A stretch of DNA of 64,000 nt from Oscillospiraceae bacterium. Lineage in GTDB: Bacteria > Bacillota > Clostridia > Oscillospirales > Ruminococcaceae. The stretch is from positions 83,559-147,558 of the forward strand of contig JAFWDH010000001.1 of assembly GCA_017513135.1 (NCBI GenBank), written 5' to 3'. Of the stretch, positions 53,181-62,622 are shown one piece after another; the first letter of the stretch is position 1, and every line of letters starts with the position of its first letter. Below the pieces are notes generated by a model. The model was not told the DNA's origin. It saw only the letters and a list, made by a program, of their open reading frames with translations, and searched no databases. Made by a program: the position numbers and the translations under genes.

Positions 53181-54221
53181 TCAAACCATGCGGAGACCTT
53201 CGTCTCCCTTTTCAATCTCGCCGATGATATAGGCATCGGAACCGTGCTCTCTGAGAGTCTCAAGGATGCGGTCAGCTGTAACAGGGGAAACGATAAGTGT
53301 CATGCCGACGCCCATGTTGAATGTGTTGAACATATCTCTTTCGGGAATGCTCCCGGTATGCTGTATCAGATCAAAGACCGGAAGGATGCGCACGGAGTCC
53401 TTCCTTATCACGGCACACAGGTCATCCGGGATCGAGCGGGGTATGTTTTCGTAGAATCCGCCTCCGGTTATATTGCTGATGCCGTGGACACCGCCTGCCT
53501 CTATGGCAGCAAGGACCGGATCGACATAGATGTATGTGGGAGTCAGCAGCGCTTCGCCAAGAGGTGCACCGAGTTCCTGAACGTACTGTGTGAGATCTGC
53601 GTTCTCTACATCGAACACTTTTCTGACCAGCGAGAAACCGTTGGAATGGACCCCGCTGGACGGAAGTGCGATTATCACATCGCCCTCTGCGACCTTTGAG
53701 GTGTCCAGAAGCTTCGGGCGGTCAGCGAGACCCACCGAGAATCCCGCGATATCATAGTCGTCGGGCTGCATGACGCCGGGGTGTTCTGCCGTTTCGCCGC
53801 CTATCAGAGCGCATCCTGCCTGGACGCATCCGTCTGCGACGCCCTTTACGATCGTGGCGACCTTCTGGGCGTCATTCTTTCCTATGGCTATGTAGTCCAG
53901 GAAAAAGATCGGCTTGGCGCCGACGCATATTATATCGTTGACGCACATAGCGACACAGTCTATGCCGATCGTGTCGTGCTTGTCGATGAGCTGAGCGATG
54001 CGCAGTTTTGTGCCTACTCCGTCAGTGCCGGAGACCAGGACGGGTTCGGTCATCCCTTCGATCTGAGGAACGAACGTTCCGCCGAAGCCTCCGATATCGG
54101 AGATGACACCGGGTATGAATGTGCGCCTCACATGTTCCTTCATGAGGCGGACGCCTTCGTATCCGGCTTCGATGTCGACACCGGCGGCGGCGTATGATTC
54201 GGAATGAGAGTTTTTGATCAT
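53181..54221 (-). CDS. purM: Phosphoribosylaminoimidazole synthase
   Basis: A 346-residue AIR synthase. Start at ATG 54221, with GGAAAGGA 7 bases upstream; the 11 codons above it are excluded. Family strings YAAAGVDIEAGYEGVRLMK, GTDGVGTKLRIA, MCVNDIICVGAKPIFFLDY and GGETAEHPGVM are intact. It follows purF by 2 bases. Confidence 0.95.
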   Translation of the reverse strand: MIKNSHSESYAAAGVDIEAGYEGVRLMKEHVRRTFIPGVISDIGGFGGTFVPQIEGMTEPVLVSGTDGVGTKLRIAQLIDKHDTIGIDCVAMCVNDIICVGAKPIFFLDYIAIGKNDAQKVATIVKGVADGCVQAGCALIGGETAEHPGVMQPDDYDIAGFSVGLADRPKLLDTSKVAEGDVIIALPSSGVHSNGFSLVRKVFDVENADLTQYVQELGAPLGEALLTPTYIYVDPVLAAIEAGGVHGISNITGGGFYENIPRSIPDDLCAVIRKDSVRILPVFDLIQHTGSIPERDMFNTFNMGVGMTLIVSPVTADRILETLREHGSDAYIIGEIEKGDEGLRMV

Positions 54222-54223
54222 GA

Positions 54224-55648
54224 TTATTCCTTTCCGTTCCAGCAGTAGGTGCATACTTTGTCCCTGTCTATGCCGATCGCTTCCAGCAGTCCGTCGAGAG
54301 ACTGGTAACCGAGAGAATCGAAGCCCAGTTTTTCACAGATGGTCTTCAGCAGGCACTGGCCGCGCTCTGTCTTGGGATCCGAATACTCGTCAAGATGTTT
54401 TTCTCCTTCCTCACCTTCGATCGAATTGATCATCCGGCGAGCCAGAAGATCCATGTCGGAGTTGTTTCTTGAGAAGTTGAGATATTTGCAGGCATACATG
54501 ATTGGAGGACAGGCTGAACGCATATGCACTTCAGCAGCTCCGGATTCATACAGGAACTCGACTGTGCTCTGAAGCTGAGTCCCGCGGACAATGGAGTCAT
54601 CCACGAACAGAAGTTTTTTGCCCTCGATCAGTTCGGGCACGGGGATCATCTTCATCTTTGCTACCTGATCCCTCATCTGCTGCTCCTGCGGCATGAAAGA
54701 GCGGGGCCATGTCGGTGTGTATTTAACGAAAGGCCTGGCAAGTGGTTTATGGCTGTAGTTGGAGTATCCTATCGAATGAGGAACTCCGGAGTCAGGGACA
54801 CCGGCTATAAGATCGACTTCCGGCATCGTTCCGTTTTCGATCTCATCACGCGCCATGATCTCGCCGTTGCGGTTGCGCATGACTTCGACGTTGACGCCTT
54901 CGTAGTTGGAGTTGGGATACCCGTAATATGTCCACAGAAATGCACAGATCTTCATTTCGTCCCCTGCAGGGGAAAGGATCTCCCACCCGTCTGCGGTCAC
55001 CTTAAGGACCTCAGCAGGGCCTAACTCATATGCAGTATGGTATCCGAGTTTCTGGTATGCGAAACTCTCAAAGGAAACGCAGCATCCTTCTATATCTCTT
55101 CCCACAAGGATAGGGAGGCGTCCGTGCCTGTCTCGGCCGGCAATGAGCGATCCGTCGCTGGTCATAAGAAGGATGGACATTGACCCGTCGATGACATCCT
55201 GAGCGTGCCGTATGCCGTCCTGGAAGCTCTCGCCTTCATTTATGAGCGCAGCTACCAGTTCTGTCGTGTTTACTTTTCCGGAACCCATAGCCATGAACTG
55301 ATGGCCGTGATCGGAGAAGTATTTCTCAACCAGTTCCTCTGCGTTGTTGATCTGACCGACTGTCGTTATGGCATAAAGTCCGAGATGAGAACGCACCAGC
55401 AGAGGCTGGGGATCGGAATCGCTTATACAGCCGATGCCGATGTTCCCGATCATATCCCTGAGATCATCTTCAAACCGGGTGCGAAAAGGAGTGTTGGAGA
55501 TCGAGTGGATCTCACGGACCCAGCCTTTTTCCTCGCTCCATACAGCCAGCCCCGCATTCCGGGTTCCGAGATGGCTGTGATAGTCAGTGCCGAAGAAGAC
55601 GTCGAGCACCACGTCGCGGTGTGATACCGCACCGAAGAAACCGCCCAT
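54224..55648 (-). CDS. purF: PurF-type amidophosphoribosyltransferase lacking the catalytic Cys
   Basis: A 474-residue protein with the PurF two-domain layout and a pur operon position. The N-terminus reads MGGFFGAVS; ordinary PurF begins MCGIFG, where Cys (first residue after Met removal) is the glutaminase nucleophile. Here the codon is GGT/GGC for Gly, so glutamine hydrolysis by the usual mechanism should not occur. The PRPP-binding signature LLFVDDSIVRGTQ is intact, as are the N-terminal FGTDYHSHLGTRNAG and GSGKVNTTELVAALI strings. A class of Clostridia proteins with the MGGFFG start exists, to my recollection. It may use free ammonia or ammonia from a partner, or may not be the working PurF. 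The start overlaps the purC stop by one base. Confidence 0.85.
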   Translation of the reverse strand: MGGFFGAVSHRDVVLDVFFGTDYHSHLGTRNAGLAVWSEEKGWVREIHSISNTPFRTRFEDDLRDMIGNIGIGCISDSDPQPLLVRSHLGLYAITTVGQINNAEELVEKYFSDHGHQFMAMGSGKVNTTELVAALINEGESFQDGIRHAQDVIDGSMSILLMTSDGSLIAGRDRHGRLPILVGRDIEGCCVSFESFAYQKLGYHTAYELGPAEVLKVTADGWEILSPAGDEMKICAFLWTYYGYPNSNYEGVNVEVMRNRNGEIMARDEIENGTMPEVDLIAGVPDSGVPHSIGYSNYSHKPLARPFVKYTPTWPRSFMPQEQQMRDQVAKMKMIPVPELIEGKKLLFVDDSIVRGTQLQSTVEFLYESGAAEVHMRSACPPIMYACKYLNFSRNNSDMDLLARRMINSIEGEEGEKHLDEYSDPKTERGQCLLKTICEKLGFDSLGYQSLDGLLEAIGIDRDKVCTYCWNGKE

Positions 55649-56334
55649 TATGCGAAGAAGAGCTCGGAGAGCGTCATCGGGTCGATGTACTCGCCGTTCT
55701 TGTATACGCGCATGTTGCCGGAGGCGATCTCGTCTATGAGCATGACTTTGCCGTCTGCGTCATAGCCGTACTCGAACTTGATGTCATAAAGGTCCATGCC
55801 GCGGGCCTTCATCTCGTCGGCCACGATGGCAGTGATCTGCTGTGTCATGGCTTTGATGTCCTCGTACTGCTTATCGGTCATAACACCGAGAACGATCAGG
55901 CCGTCCTTTGTGACGAGGGGGTCGCCCTTTTCATCGTTCTTGAAGGTCATCTCAACATAAGCGGGAAGATCTGCGCCTTCCTCGATGTACTCACCGTAGC
56001 GGCGGAAGAAGGAGCCGACAGCCTTGTAGCGGCAAATGACTTCCAGTCCGTGACCGAACACTTTGGCGGGAAGGACTTCCATGGTCGTGTCGTTCAGGTC
56101 TGCGCTGATGTAATGAGTGCGGATGCCGGCCGCATTGATCTTCTCAAAGAAGTAGATGGACATGCGCAGGTTGACGTCACCTACGCCTTCGATGGTGAGA
56201 CCTACTTCATTCATGCCGGGATCGAACACACCGTCCTTGCCGGTGGCGTCATCCTTGAATTTGAGCAGATAATTGCCGTTCTCGAGGGCGTAGACATTCT
56301 TGGTCTTTCCTGTGTACACGAGTTTCTTTTCCAT
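55648..56334 (-). CDS. purC: SAICAR synthase
   Basis: A 228-residue enzyme that joins CAIR and aspartate. It opens [19 protein letters not shown] and has the [20 protein letters not shown] substrate region. AAAAGGAGCC lies before the ATG. It sits between purE and purF. Length is typical. Confidence 0.95.
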   Translation of the reverse strand: MEKKLVYTGKTKNVYALENGNYLLKFKDDATGKDGVFDPGMNEVGLTIEGVGDVNLRMSIYFFEKINAAGIRTHYISADLNDTTMEVLPAKVFGHGLEVICRYKAVGSFFRRYGEYIEEGADLPAYVEMTFKNDEKGDPLVTKDGLIVLGVMTDKQYEDIKAMTQQITAIVADEMKARGMDLYDIKFEYGYDADGKVMLIDEIASGNMRVYKNGEYIDPMTLSELFFA

Positions 56335-56366
56335 TTTTTGGCTCCTTTTCTATATGCGATAAACGA

Positions 56367-56855
56367 TTACAGTCTTTCCGCGATGCCTGCGTCCTTGCTG
56401 AGGACGGCTTCGCTGTCGTTGAGGCGCTTCTGCTGAAGACGGTCTGCCAGACCGCTGTCTTCCACGGCAAGTATCTGTGCGGCGAGAAGAGCCGCGTTTC
56501 CTCCGTTGTCTATTCCCACAGTCGCCACAGGGATCCCGGATGGCATCTGAACTGTGGACAGGAGAGCATCCATTCCGTCCAGCACCGATCCCTTGCAGGG
56601 GATGCCGATCACAGGCAGTGTAGTGTTGGCAGCGATAGCGCCTGCAAGATGCGCGGCCATACCGGCTGCCGCGATGATCACTCCGAAGCCGTTGTCTCGG
56701 GCGCTGAGAGCAAAATCCCGTGCCTGCACCGGAGTGCGGTGGGCTGAATAGACATGGACCTCGTAGGGGACATCAAGGTCCCTGAGGATCTTTACTGCTT
56801 TCTCGATGACCGGAAGGTCGCTGTCGCTTCCCATTACTATTCCTACTCTGCGCAT
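56367..56855 (-). CDS. purE: N5-carboxyaminoimidazole ribonucleotide mutase
   Basis: A 162-residue enzyme, first of the pur operon. Family strings IVMGSDSDLPVIEKA, EVHVYSAHRTP and AGMAAHLAGAIAANTTLPVIGIP are intact. No purK is in the window, so it could be the class II form that uses CO2 directly, as is usual in anaerobes without PurK; sequence class was not tested. AGGAGGAAAGC precedes the start, directly after the leader terminator. Confidence 0.95.
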   Translation of the reverse strand: MRRVGIVMGSDSDLPVIEKAVKILRDLDVPYEVHVYSAHRTPVQARDFALSARDNGFGVIIAAAGMAAHLAGAIAANTTLPVIGIPCKGSVLDGMDALLSTVQMPSGIPVATVGIDNGGNAALLAAQILAVEDSGLADRLQQKRLNDSEAVLSKDAGIAERL

Positions 56856-56875
56856 GCTTTCCTCCTGAACTATAA

Positions 56876-56921
56876 TAAAACCCGGTCTGCTCAGACCTAT
56901 CAGATAGAGCTTTGACCGGGT
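56876..56921 (-). terminator. Terminator in the pur operon leader
   Basis: ACCCGGTC (minus strand from 56921) pairs with GACCGGGT ending at 56880, followed by TTTATTATAG. Inside the loop an alternative helix GGTCT/AGACC shares the 3' GACC arm, so two exclusive structures are possible. This lies 20 bases before the purE ribosome site and looks like an attenuator. Confidence 0.75.
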
Positions 56922-57031
56922 ATGGTTATTCTTATTTCATAAATGCGGCCATTGACCGCACGAATGCCTGCAGTGGGGGAATCAGTTGAGATCACGGTAC
57001 AGATTCTGTTGATGCAGACAAGTTCCGGCAT
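56900..57031 (-). CDS. Possible 43-codon leader peptide of the pur operon
   Basis: A 43-residue open frame opening MPELVCINRICTVI and ending ITIPGQSSI. It starts about 20 bases after the likely transcription start, behind a G-rich stretch GGGGGGGTG 6 bases before the ATG. Its stop codon lies within the loop of the leader terminator. That geometry fits ribosome-coupled attenuation of pur expression, or a small regulatory protein. I see no run of one codon that would mark the sensed amino acid. The peptide could also be a chance frame. Confidence 0.4.
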   Translation of the reverse strand: MPELVCINRICTVISTDSPTAGIRAVNGRIYEIRITIPGQSSI

Positions 57032-57061
57032 ATACAACACCCCCCCTGTAGAACTGTAATA

Positions 57062-57091
57062 ATTATAGAAAAAGGCGGAAATTAGCGTCAA
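57062..57091 (-). promoter_or_regulatory. Promoter of the pur operon
   Basis: TTGACG (57091-57086) and TATAAT (57067-57062) on the minus strand, 18 bases apart. Transcription would start near 57055, leaving a leader of about 200 bases before purE. From here to 57282, the end of the aldehyde dehydrogenase gene, I see no gene, riboswitch or clear terminator. Confidence 0.75.
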
Positions 57092-57282
57092 TCGACGAAA
57101 CAGACAGAGTTAAATGGGTCAGAGGTGTTTCTTTTAGGCACAGTTACTTTCGCCCGGTCTTGAAAGCATAGAAGCAGTCATTTCCGGCACACGCAGATCA
57201 TGTATTTCATCTTGTTATCGTGCGGTTCACAGCTTTCTCGATCAGTAATCAGTTCCGTGTGAGAGTGATCCTGCTGAAGCGT

Positions 57283-58701
57283 TCAGTGCTCAAACCATTC
57301 CAGTATCCTGAGCTTCGCCCTGCCCGATCTGCCGGAATAAGGGTGCTCGCGCAACGGAAGGTTGAAGCGCGTCCTTCCGGTGAGAACTGTCTGAGGGTGC
57401 GTGAATTCCCGGAATCCCCATTCTCCGTGATAGGCGCCCATTCCTGAATGGCCTGTCCCGTTGAACGGAACGCCTTTCACCATCATATGCAGACACACTT
57501 CGTTTATGCAGCCTCCGCCGAACTGTTGAGTTGACATCACTCTGTCTGCCCATCTTATGTCAGAGGTGAACAGGTACATGGACAGCGGATGCTCTCGCTC
57601 TGCGATGATGCTGAGAAGAGATTCAGTGTCTTCGTCCGGGAAAGGAACGACAGGCAGCAATGGGCAGAACAGCTCATGCTGCACGATGTCTTCATCGATG
57701 CTTACAGGATAAACGATGGTCGGCGCATAGCGCAGTGAACCGGGATCGCCTGTGCCGCCGAACACTATCCGTTCTCGATACACGGATGCAAGACGGTCGC
57801 ATTTATCATAAGCGCTGCGCGATATCAGTTTAGGGTATTCCGGATTATTCTCCGGCTGTTCGCCTATCTGCCTCGTGAACTCTTTTTTCAGCTCCTCAAG
57901 GAACGGCTCAGCTATCTCCTTGGCAACTGCTATCTGGTTGATGTCTATGCAGATCTGACCTGCGTTGAGCAGTTTAAAGAAAGCTATCTTCCGCGCGGCG
58001 TCCTTCAGATCTGCGTCCTTGCGGATGATGCACCAGTTGCCGGTCTCTCCGCCCAGTTCCAGCGCCACGGAAGTAAGATTTGCAGATGCCATCTCAAGCA
58101 CGTGCTTCGCTACCGCGGGAGATCCGGTGTAGAAGATCTTGTCGAAGCGCTCTCTCAGACACATGTCGGCGACATCATGATCTCCGTCCACCACTGTGAC
58201 ATATTCCTCAGGAAAGACCTCCGAGATCATGGACTTGAGGGCTCTGGTACTTGCGGCTGACTTGGAACTGGTCTTGAGGACCGCGGTATTGCCGCCTGAG
58301 ATGGAAGCCGCAAGGACTCCGAGCGTCAGCATGACAGGGAAATTGAAAGGAGAGAATATCAGTGTAACGCCGTAAGGCATTTTGTAGACAGTGGTGCGGG
58401 TACTCGGAAAACACATCAGACCGCTGAAGTGACGCTCCGGCCTGGCCCATCTCTTCAGTCCCCGCAGTATCTCGTTGATCTCAACGATCACCGGTCCGAT
58501 CTCGCAGAGATACACTTCGGAGGGATCTTTTCCCAGATCCTCATACAGCGCAGACTCAAGTGATGAACGGTGCTCAGTCACTGCCTCTCTGAGTTTTTTC
58601 AGCTGAGATATCCTCCAGTCCGTATCAAGGGTTATATTGCTTCTGAAGAAATCTCTTTGCTTTTCTACGATTCTGTGTATTGATTCCTGTGTGTGGCTCA
58701 T
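57283..58701 (-). CDS. Aldehyde dehydrogenase (ALDH3-like)
   Basis: A 472-residue NAD(P)-dependent aldehyde dehydrogenase. The catalytic base lies in VALELGGETGNW and the nucleophile Cys in LLNAGQICI. The proline-rich FSPFNFPVMLTLGVLAASI cofactor strand is present. The C-terminal hydrophobic anchor of mammalian class 3 enzymes is not seen. Normal substrates are medium-chain or aromatic aldehydes; the specific one here is unknown. It stands alone, divergent from the M42 peptidase gene. An ALDH could work with alcohol/aldehyde by-products of amino acid fermentation. Confidence 0.88.
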   Translation of the reverse strand: MSHTQESIHRIVEKQRDFFRSNITLDTDWRISQLKKLREAVTEHRSSLESALYEDLGKDPSEVYLCEIGPVIVEINEILRGLKRWARPERHFSGLMCFPSTRTTVYKMPYGVTLIFSPFNFPVMLTLGVLAASISGGNTAVLKTSSKSAASTRALKSMISEVFPEEYVTVVDGDHDVADMCLRERFDKIFYTGSPAVAKHVLEMASANLTSVALELGGETGNWCIIRKDADLKDAARKIAFFKLLNAGQICIDINQIAVAKEIAEPFLEELKKEFTRQIGEQPENNPEYPKLISRSAYDKCDRLASVYRERIVFGGTGDPGSLRYAPTIVYPVSIDEDIVQHELFCPLLPVVPFPDEDTESLLSIIAEREHPLSMYLFTSDIRWADRVMSTQQFGGGCINEVCLHMMVKGVPFNGTGHSGMGAYHGEWGFREFTHPQTVLTGRTRFNLPLREHPYSGRSGRAKLRILEWFEH

Positions 58702-58848
58702 AAGTCAGCCTCCAAGTCGTTAGGAACTGAATTGATCGGATCTTTTATCTTATCTAATATAACTGAATTGTCGGGCAATAGAAAGAAAACGGGGTATAAT
58801 GAAGATGATCGTATGAACCAACAGAAAAGATTACGAAAGGCAGCGCAA

Positions 58849-59886
58849 ATGAACAAGGAATTTCTGTTTGAGATGCTCAGGACCGGCTCAGTGGACGGCA
58901 ACGAGGCGGAGCTGGAGAAGAAGATATTTGACTATATGCAGGACAAAGCCGATGAGGTTACGGTTGACGAGATGGGAAACGTGACCGCTGTCGTCAATCC
59001 CTCTTCACCGTTTAAGGTGCTGCTCGCCGGACACGCGGACGAGATCGGACTCATAGTGTCCGCAGTCGGGGACGACGGAAGCCTGATGGTGAGGAAGATC
59101 GGAGGTGTCAATGTCGGCACATATCCCGGCCATAAGGTGCGCATATATACCGACAAAGGGATAATATACGGCGCAGTCGCCAATTCCAGGGAGATCTCCG
59201 GAAACAAGGACCTGGACGCTTCCGGGCTGAGAATAGACATAGGCGCGACGGACCGGGCAGAGGCGATGAAGTACGTGCAGCTCGGAGACACAGTGACGTT
59301 TGACACAGATGTCAGGGAACTGCTCAACGACCGCATAACCGGAAGGGCTCTTGACGACAGGGTCGGCGCTTACATAGTGATGGAAGCGATAGCGGAAGCG
59401 AAGAAGCGCGGTGCGTCTGTAGGATGCTACGGCGTGACGACTACCGGAGAGGAAACTACCGGGAACGGCGCCTATTTCACGGCATCAAGAGTGAGGCCTG
59501 ACATAGCTGTCGCCGTGGACGTGACCTATACATCGGACAACTGCGGGATCAGCATTGCCGAATCCGGAGATATATCCCTCGGAAAGGGGCCGGTCCTCTG
59601 CAATAACCCGACAGTCCATAAAAAACTGAACGCATGCCTTCGCTCATGCGCTGAGAAGCTCGGAATGAACCTGCAGACGGAGGCGGCAAGCGGCCGCACC
59701 GGCACGGACGGGGACACCATCCACCTGACAGGTATCGGAGTTCCTTTCGCACTGGTATCAATACCTCTCAGATACATGCACAACCCCGCGGAAGTGGGCT
59801 CGCTCAGAGATATCCAGGAATGCATCGATCTGCTGGCAGAGTTTCTGACAGACTGTTCACAGGATATGGATCTGAGACCGTTCTGA
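58849..59886 (+). CDS. M42-family metallo-aminopeptidase
   Basis: A 345-residue dinuclear-zinc aminopeptidase (glutamyl aminopeptidase/TET family). The start at ATG 58849 is favoured by AAAGG 8 bases upstream; an in-frame ATG at 58813 is possible. Metal-site strings are LLAGHADEIGLIV (His), LDDRVGAY (Asp), GEETTGNGAY (Glu-Glu), VAVDVTYTSD (Asp) and RYMHNPAEV (His). A perfect TATAAT lies at 58795-58800. It degrades peptides in the cytoplasm, consistent with amino-acid fermentation. Confidence 0.9.
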   Translation: MNKEFLFEMLRTGSVDGNEAELEKKIFDYMQDKADEVTVDEMGNVTAVVNPSSPFKVLLAGHADEIGLIVSAVGDDGSLMVRKIGGVNVGTYPGHKVRIYTDKGIIYGAVANSREISGNKDLDASGLRIDIGATDRAEAMKYVQLGDTVTFDTDVRELLNDRITGRALDDRVGAYIVMEAIAEAKKRGASVGCYGVTTTGEETTGNGAYFTASRVRPDIAVAVDVTYTSDNCGISIAESGDISLGKGPVLCNNPTVHKKLNACLRSCAEKLGMNLQTEAASGRTGTDGDTIHLTGIGVPFALVSIPLRYMHNPAEVGSLRDIQECIDLLAEFLTDCSQDMDLRPF

Positions 59887-59948
59887 CAGCGTGATGACTG
59901 AGCTTCTGGGAATTGAAAACAGGATCACAGCATACAGGAGAAGAGAAG

Positions 59949-61310
59949 ATGGGAAAGACAGTCAGGATAGAGGGAAGAGATATACCCGTCGTCCGTGAGA
60001 CGGATGTAATAGTCGTCGGAGGAGGCCTCGCCGGAGTAGCGGCGGCAGTGGCTGCCGCCAGACACGGCGCTGAAGTCACGCTTATAGAAAAGAGCATAGT
60101 ACTGGGCGGACTTTCTACTCTCGGCCATGTGTGTGTCTACCTTCCTATCGATGACGGAAGAGGGCACAAGATCTACGGCGGACTGGCTGAGGAGCTTATG
60201 AGGGTATGTGTCAGGTATTCTCAGGATTCCATCCCCGAGCAGTGGAAGGACGGACCGGACACAGCTCCTGAGGACAGCCCCAGATACATGTCCAACTTTT
60301 TTATTCCGCCTGCGGTACTGGCTCTGGACGAGCTTGTCCAGCAGGAAGGTGTTGATGTGGTCTTCGACACCGTGTTCAGCGAGCCGATAATGGACGGCAA
60401 CACAGTGAAGGGGATCGTGGTTGAGAACAAATCCGGTCGGACCGCTTATATGGCAAAGATGTTCGTCGACGCTTCGGGAGACGCGGATCTTGTTTTCCGG
60501 GCAGGCGCGGAGACCGAGACGCTGAAGACTATCGTATCCCACTGGTTCCATGAACTGGATTTCGATGCGATGAAGAAGGGAATGGAAGAAGGAGATATGC
60601 TGAAGGCGGTGCCGCTGAGGTGGCTGGGACTGGTCCCGAGCGGTCAGGCAGGAGACGAGAATATGGAACTCACCTGTGACGGAACCACTTCCGAAGGAGT
60701 GAACGAGTATATCCGCATCTCCAGAGGCCTCGCCCTTGACTGGCTCAAAAAACACCAGCGTCCCGATTACGCTATGCTCACTCTCCCGTTCATGCCTCAG
60801 TTCCGTATGACCAGAAGACTTATAGGCAAGGATGAGCTGAAATATGACGGTGAATACCATATCGACAGTTCGATCGGCTGCGTGATCGCTTCTCTGGATG
60901 AGCCTGCAACGGTATATGAGTTCCCGTACGAAGGACTTATCACCGACCTTCTTTCCAATGTCCTTGCGGCGGGGAGAATGGTATCCGCGGCCGGCAGGGG
61001 ATGGGCCATCATGAGATTCATTCCTGCCTGTGTCCTCACAGGACAGGCTGCTGGCACAGCGGCAGCTCTTGCAGCTGCCAGGGGCTGCACTCTTCAGGAA
61101 CTGGATGTTAAGGAACTTCAGAGACAGCTGGAGAATGACGGCGTCAAGCTCCACCGTCCTGCCGGAACGGAAGGGAATGTACCTGTCAGAAGGAGACGGG
61201 ATCCTATAGCGGATGTGCCGGACGGACCGCAGATCAACAGGTTCTTTGTCAGAACAGATGACAGGGACGGAAATAAAGCCCTGCCTGATACAGCAGAAGA
61301 GCACAGATAA
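59949..61310 (+). CDS. FAD-dependent oxidoreductase (third paralogue)
   Basis: A 453-residue FAD_oxidored-type flavoprotein. The start at 59949 has AGGAG 8 bases upstream. The dinucleotide motif VIVVGGGLAGVAAAVAAARH is near residue 20, then SIVLGGLSTLGH. A second FAD string, LLSNVLAAGRMVSAAGRGW, is near residue 345, with CVLTGQAAGTAAALAAARG. It is shorter and more divergent than the tandem pair at 38059-41280. It lies upstream of the second UroD-fold methyltransferase gene but a strong hairpin (61328-61357) separates them. The substrate is unknown. Confidence 0.8.
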   Translation: MGKTVRIEGRDIPVVRETDVIVVGGGLAGVAAAVAAARHGAEVTLIEKSIVLGGLSTLGHVCVYLPIDDGRGHKIYGGLAEELMRVCVRYSQDSIPEQWKDGPDTAPEDSPRYMSNFFIPPAVLALDELVQQEGVDVVFDTVFSEPIMDGNTVKGIVVENKSGRTAYMAKMFVDASGDADLVFRAGAETETLKTIVSHWFHELDFDAMKKGMEEGDMLKAVPLRWLGLVPSGQAGDENMELTCDGTTSEGVNEYIRISRGLALDWLKKHQRPDYAMLTLPFMPQFRMTRRLIGKDELKYDGEYHIDSSIGCVIASLDEPATVYEFPYEGLITDLLSNVLAAGRMVSAAGRGWAIMRFIPACVLTGQAAGTAAALAAARGCTLQELDVKELQRQLENDGVKLHRPAGTEGNVPVRRRRDPIADVPDGPQINRFFVRTDDRDGNKALPDTAEEHR

Positions 61311-61327
61311 CATATGAGACATTATGT

Positions 61328-61357
61328 TAAGCGGTGTGACGTATGACACACCGCTTA
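61328..61357 (+). terminator. Hairpin after the third flavoprotein gene
   Basis: TAAGCGGTGTG pairs perfectly with CACACCGCTTA around an 8-base loop, 18 bases past the stop. No T tract follows. It probably separates the flavoprotein gene from the methyltransferase gene. Confidence 0.55.
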
Positions 61358-61527
61358 TGAAGTAAATGCGCATTGCTCTCAGGAAGACATAGAAACGTTT
61401 TTTGATATCCGCTGCCTGAAAAGGGAGGAAATGTGGAACAGAGGCTGCAGGCTATAGTATCATAAATACATCAGCAGATCATTTAGGCACCCGAGCGGGA
61501 GAAGGGTGTCCTGATCAGGAGGTAGAA

Positions 61528-62595
61528 ATGAATATGAAATTCGATCCTAAAGAGATTGAAAATGCGAAAGTTGAGCAGGGAAGGCGGCTTATGATAGAGT
61601 TCGACTCGCCGATAACTGCCAGGGAAAACTTCCGCCGGGCGCTGGAGCACAAGCAGCTCTGGATGCCTATGACCGGGGACAAGATGAACTTCACACCTGA
61701 GATAGTTCCCGACAATACCGCAAGGGCCCTGGTGACCCAGGCAAAACCCTACGAAGGACCAAAGGGCGGTCTTGACATGTTCGGCGTTTACTGGGAGTAT
61801 GTTCCCTCCGCCAACGGCTCCATCGTAAGACCCGGCAACCCCACTCTCACAGACATAACAAAGTGGAGAGAGGTGGTAAAGTTCCCGGATGTGGACAGCT
61901 GGGACTGGGAGAAGAGCGCCAGGGAGGACAGAGAGTTCCTAGCCAACAGCACAAGACTGCAGCTCTTCTGCATCCTTACCGGTTTCTTTGAGAGGCTGAT
62001 CGCTTTCATGGATTTCGGCCCCGCGGCTTATGCACTGATGAACCGCAAGACAAAACAGGACGTCAAGGATTTTATGGATGCAATCGCCGATCTCTGGATC
62101 GATGTGGCTGATCATGTCCATAAATACTACGGCAATCTGGTAGACGGCATAACCATTCACGACGACTGGGGCGCACAGGACGGCCCGTTCTTCAACGAGA
62201 GAGTCGTAAGAGAGATGCTCGTTCCCTACATGCGCAAGGTCACCGATCATATCCACAGCCTCGGTTACATTACCAACCTGCATTCCTGCGGCAAGGTGGA
62301 GAAACTCCTGCCCTGCATGATAGAAGCAGGATGGGATTGCTGGGATGGCATGGCGATCAATGACTACCATATGCTGCATGAACAGTACGGCGACAAGATC
62401 ATAATGAACGTTCCCGGCACGGAGTGCCCTGCGGGATCTGACGCGGAGACGCAGAGAGCATGTGCGGCAAAGTTTGCTGACGATTTCGCTATCCGCGACA
62501 AGCCTGCGGCTCTGTCAAACTATGACAATCCCGGGATCGACTTTGACTTCGAACTGTACAAACTTTCCAGAGAGAAGTTCAGCGCGGAGATGTGA
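61528..62595 (+). CDS. UroD-fold corrinoid methyltransferase I (second copy)
   Basis: A 355-residue paralogue of the protein at 160-1227: same length, colinear, and roughly two-thirds identical by eye. His252-x-Cys254 and Cys263 are kept. It has extra cysteines near residues 275, 300 and 312 that the first copy lacks. No corrinoid protein, methyltransferase II or activator is beside it, so it probably shares those of the operon at 1351-4365 and brings a different methyl donor. AGGAGG lies 5 bases before ATG. The leader contains a short GGCACCC/GGGTGTC hairpin (61486-61510) just before that site. A strong terminator follows. Confidence 0.85.
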   Translation: MNMKFDPKEIENAKVEQGRRLMIEFDSPITARENFRRALEHKQLWMPMTGDKMNFTPEIVPDNTARALVTQAKPYEGPKGGLDMFGVYWEYVPSANGSIVRPGNPTLTDITKWREVVKFPDVDSWDWEKSAREDREFLANSTRLQLFCILTGFFERLIAFMDFGPAAYALMNRKTKQDVKDFMDAIADLWIDVADHVHKYYGNLVDGITIHDDWGAQDGPFFNERVVREMLVPYMRKVTDHIHSLGYITNLHSCGKVEKLLPCMIEAGWDCWDGMAINDYHMLHEQYGDKIIMNVPGTECPAGSDAETQRACAAKFADDFAIRDKPAALSNYDNPGIDFDFELYKLSREKFSAEM

Positions 62596-62622
62596 TTAGA
62601 AAGCGCAATGAGTTGATGCATG

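Noticed and set aside
59925..61373. 482-codon minus-strand open frame
   Set aside because: Antisense to the third FAD oxidoreductase, which has FAD motifs and a ribosome site; the antisense frame has neither.
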